In this document: piece after piece, positions 61,481-64,000 of the stretch
Position numbering within the stretch: the stretch's first letter is position 1
Layout: each line of letters starts with the position of its first letter
DNA from: Sipunculus nudus
Lineage: Eukaryota; Annelida; Sipuncula; Golfingiida; Sipunculidae
Direction: 5' to 3'
DNA: 64,000 bases
NCBI GenBank assembly: GCA_026874595.1
Contig: CM049321.1
Location: forward strand, 10,527,979 to 10,591,978
Made by a program: the position numbers and the translations under genes
The notes under the pieces: generated by a model
Told to the model about the DNA's origin: nothing
Database searches by the model: none
What the model saw: only the letters and a program-made list of their open reading frames with translations

Positions 61481-62231
61481 TGACATAGCCACGCCTACAC
61501 GAACACTGCTTGACAAGGGTTTGAATAGATTTTTCAACCCATCTTTGACTAGCACGGATATTATCGCTGTCGAAAATTCTACCCCAACGTGTGCCACGAA
61601 CAGCGCCCTCCTCCTAAATGCCCGCAAGTGTTTTATTGCGCCTCTTGAAAACTTAAACGAAACTTTCCGTGATAACTGTGAGCTATTCAACAAGGTACTC
61701 ACAATACAATTTATAACCCGCCTATAATACCCATAGCGTGCGAATTTGTAAATTATAGGTCTCCCTACATATTAAATTGAACATTTTCACAACCATCGTA
61801 TCGTAATTACTTTATATAAGCATATAGTTAATTTTCAATCCAATAATATATTACAATAACTCTTTCGGCTTTTCAAAAGTATATACAGTAGTAATTCTTT
61901 CACAGAAAGTATTTATATGAGTTGGTTATAACTGGATAGTTTATATATTTTCTCTTTCTTGTAAATTAATGCAGTGTGTACAAAATAAATCTACAAATCC
62001 GAGAATAATTAATAACGTGTGTTGCTATGCTAAAATAGAACATATAATATATAAGTATAACGTATAAAATATAAATATAAACTAATATAATATAAAATAC
62101 ATATAAGAATACAAGTTTACATATAAATTATTATAGAATATATATTTTATTTTTTAAAAATTATGTTAAAATAAATTTATTATGAATGTAACGAAAAAAA
62201 AGTAAAATGTCAAAAACACAATGCTATATAA

Positions 62232-62235
<4 letters not shown>
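61481..62235. other. Region upstream of the Sp promoter
   Basis: 61481-61740 is GC-richer and unique, with chance frames of 96 and 121 codons on opposite strands, and may be promoter-proximal regulatory DNA. 61741-62235 is AT-rich. Confidence 0.45.

Positions 62236-62274
<39 letters not shown>
62236..62274. repeat. (TA)n microsatellite
   Basis: Uninterrupted TA array, 39 nt. Confidence 0.95.
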
Positions 62275-62277
<3 letters not shown>

Positions 62278-62820
62278 AAGTTTCCTCAGTTCATGGCAAT
62301 ATCATGCATTGTTTACATATTTAATATTTTCTCAGACAGACAGAATTCCTAGTCGAAATATATAGTATAATAGTGTTAAACACGAGTATCATCCTCTTAA
62401 ATGGGTAATCATTAAGCACTTTCCTGTTGCAGACGGACCCAGTCACCGTCCGGTCATATGGATAATATATAACTGACGAAATTACAGCTTCAAATTGTGA
62501 AGAATCCAGACAACACGGGCATAAGCATGGGACAGGTTGACAGTTCATTTGACCGCGACAGTGGGCTGTCCGGCAAGCCTTAATACCGGGGTTAGTATAG
62601 TTCAGGGTGGTCATGAACCCCCACCCCCGAGGTCTGTAATAACGGTCTATGAGCGACCCTCCCCCCGGACGGACGGGCGGGGTGAAGGCGGGCACAGTAA
62701 TACCCACATGTCAGATCAACGGTCGCGATGCTTCATAACAACTGTTATCATGAAGTACAACGACCATACAAACAGACCGGCTATAGGATTTGTGTGTATG
62801 GGTTGATTATAATGTATATA
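62275..62820. promoter_or_regulatory. Upstream GC-rich island
   Basis: CCCCCGGACGGACGGGCGGGGTGAAGG near 62662 includes a GC-box-like GGGCGGGG. GGTAATCATTAAGCAC near 62405 carries homeodomain/Nkx-type sites. Located 1.1-1.6 kb 5' of the first coding exon. No frame recognised. Confidence 0.4.
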
Positions 62821-63721
62821 CAGTGACCGGTTATAAAGTTAACTCAACTATAACGTCTGGAAATATATAATCCCGTGCTTGTTTTGTCGTAGACGTCATC
62901 GGTACATATCCTACAGTATGTAATAACCCTGACTAATCCAAGTCTAACAATGTAACCAAATATTATGCAAATCTGTATACAAAATACCTGAATAACCCTG
63001 TAGTATAATAATAACATGTATACATATATTAATAGACTGAATATCAGTCGTGGTTCAACAACATCCTTCTAAAAGATTTAGCCGAACGCAGACTCATTAT
63101 GGTTTATATGTAGTTTGGTGGAATAGGAATTTTCTACGTCAATTATGATTATTCCTGTCACAAATCTCTAATTTATATAGTACCTATAATTCAATAACAA
63201 TTATCCTCATGTACTACAATAAGCTAATAAAATTTCTATAAAAATATTGAATTCAGTGATAATATGGTAAAGCATTTTTCCGCTTTATATACAGACAAAT
63301 ATTTCATTTATCATTTGCGTTTTTGATATAATTCATTTTTATTTGCATTGCCTAAAAATTTTATTGTTGAAATTTATCCTTGTGCCCGGCCGATGGTACA
63401 AATATAAATATTTATGCAGTCGAACATTAAACATATGACATGCATCATACTTATATATATAAATATAAACATGTTGGTCGCAACCTTTATACAGGGTAAA
63501 TTTGCTTTCCGCAGTTAAATATTATAAATATTTATGATACAGCAAAAATAAAAAAAAATAACAAATTAATAACGTAGATAACAAGTCTAGGATTATACGT
63601 TTGTGAATATATTAATATTAATATTAATATGTTGTGCATGCATTAAAATAAAATAAATTCTGTATATATGTTTGTGAGAATGTTTATTTTAATACATATA
63701 TGTGAGCTTTTGGTCAGATCT
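62821..63721. other. AT-rich DNA
   Basis: AT-rich, no gene. Octamer ATGCAAAT at 62965-62972. TTAATATTAATATTAATA near 63612 is a short repeat. Confidence 0.55.

Positions 63722-63749
<28 letters not shown>
63722..63749. repeat. (CA)n microsatellite
   Basis: Uninterrupted CA array, 14 units. Confidence 0.95.
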
Positions 63750-63752
<3 letters not shown>

Positions 63753-64000
63753 TAAGAAGGAATATTTTTATTAAATTTAATCTATGGCCGACCAATTTCG
63801 TTTCCAAGAAAAGCAAGCACACGGGCCAGAAAGGCTTTATAATACGTGCAAGGAAAGCCAGCTCTCCAAGCCGTTAATGGTTGAACTTGAGCAGAGAGCG
63901 GTTGAGAGTGGTGCTGGCGGCCGCCCGGGTCTGTAAGTCTGTCTTGATTAGCCCTAGTTATCCCTCATCAAGTCGGCCGATGGCGGGAAAGTGGCGCACT
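63750..64000. promoter_or_regulatory. GC-richer block at the right edge
   Basis: 63781-64000 is unique GC-richer DNA with GGCGGCCGCCCGGG near 63916 and CTTGATTAGCCC near 63943. It is cut by the window edge and shows no coding frame I can support. Confidence 0.35.

Noticed and set aside
61337-61702. Minus-strand frame of 121 codons upstream of the Sp start
   Set aside because: Lies across the GC/CCAAT promoter block, has an equally long frame on the other strand, and shows no domain.

Overview
The window is nuclear DNA of an animal. It is AT-rich, sparse in genes, crowded with (TA)n and other microsatellites, and holds one recognisable gene: a split zinc-finger transcription factor of the Sp/buttonhead family on the minus strand. 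Exon-intron structure, tRNA-headed SINE-like repeats, MITE-like elements and long introns exclude a prokaryote or virus. The repeat style (TA arrays, GAT/GAC arrays, GCATGC-rich words, a MITE with ends reading CAGGGGCGGATCC) is what I associate with lophotrochozoans, probably a mollusc, but that placement is inference; the sequence proves only 'metazoan'.

Layout. 1-795 is a GAT/GAC array with an uninterrupted Asp-rich frame running in from the left edge. 796-50900 is a long region without a supported gene, in which AT-rich stretches alternate with about fifteen GC-richer, non-repetitive islands (for example 2521-2830, 4011-4230, 7861-8560, 9831-10350, 11131-11710, 22091-22850, 36281-37090, 40791-41290, 44321-44690, 47091-47780, 48781-49010). 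Many islands carry dense recognisable factor sites (POU octamers, homeodomain/Meis, TCF/LEF, E-box, CRE, GC box plus TATA). They look like cis-regulatory elements of a developmental gene desert. Between them sit two SINE-like elements (20586-20790 plus, 23706-23900 minus), two MITE-like elements (18190-18500, 34735-34911), a 2 kb minisatellite of exact 22-nt register (26264-28333), and two coding-like fragments I cannot name (18918-19230 and 38970-39225, both minus).

The gene. Exon 2 (51485-52756, minus) encodes nearly all of an Sp6-9-type (Sp8/Sp9-like) protein: SP box, KGF-PW motif, Btd box and three C2H2 fingers. The previously unmarked first coding exon is only 21 nt (61178-61198, minus), encodes MTTTIIG, ends in a GTGAGT donor, and joins in phase 0 to a TTTCAG acceptor at 52757-52758. 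The joined protein is 430 residues and its start matches the pattern of vertebrate Sp8 (MATSLLG followed by an SP box). The intron of about 8.4 kb holds several more GC-rich islands, and a promoter-like block with GC boxes and inverted CCAAT boxes lies at 61384-61440. Upstream of the gene, 62275-62820 and 63750-64000 are further islands.

How the parts relate: Sp8-class factors act in limb/appendage outgrowth, neural patterning and Wnt/Fgf circuits in other animals. The surrounding islands are plausibly its enhancers, including a paired inverted TCF/LEF element at 47464-47512 and duplicated octamers at 40874-40936. No CRISPR array, operon, viral gene or toxin gene was seen. I found no unknown multi-gene system; the most useful new results are the micro-exon, the Asp-rich frame and the motif-dense islands.
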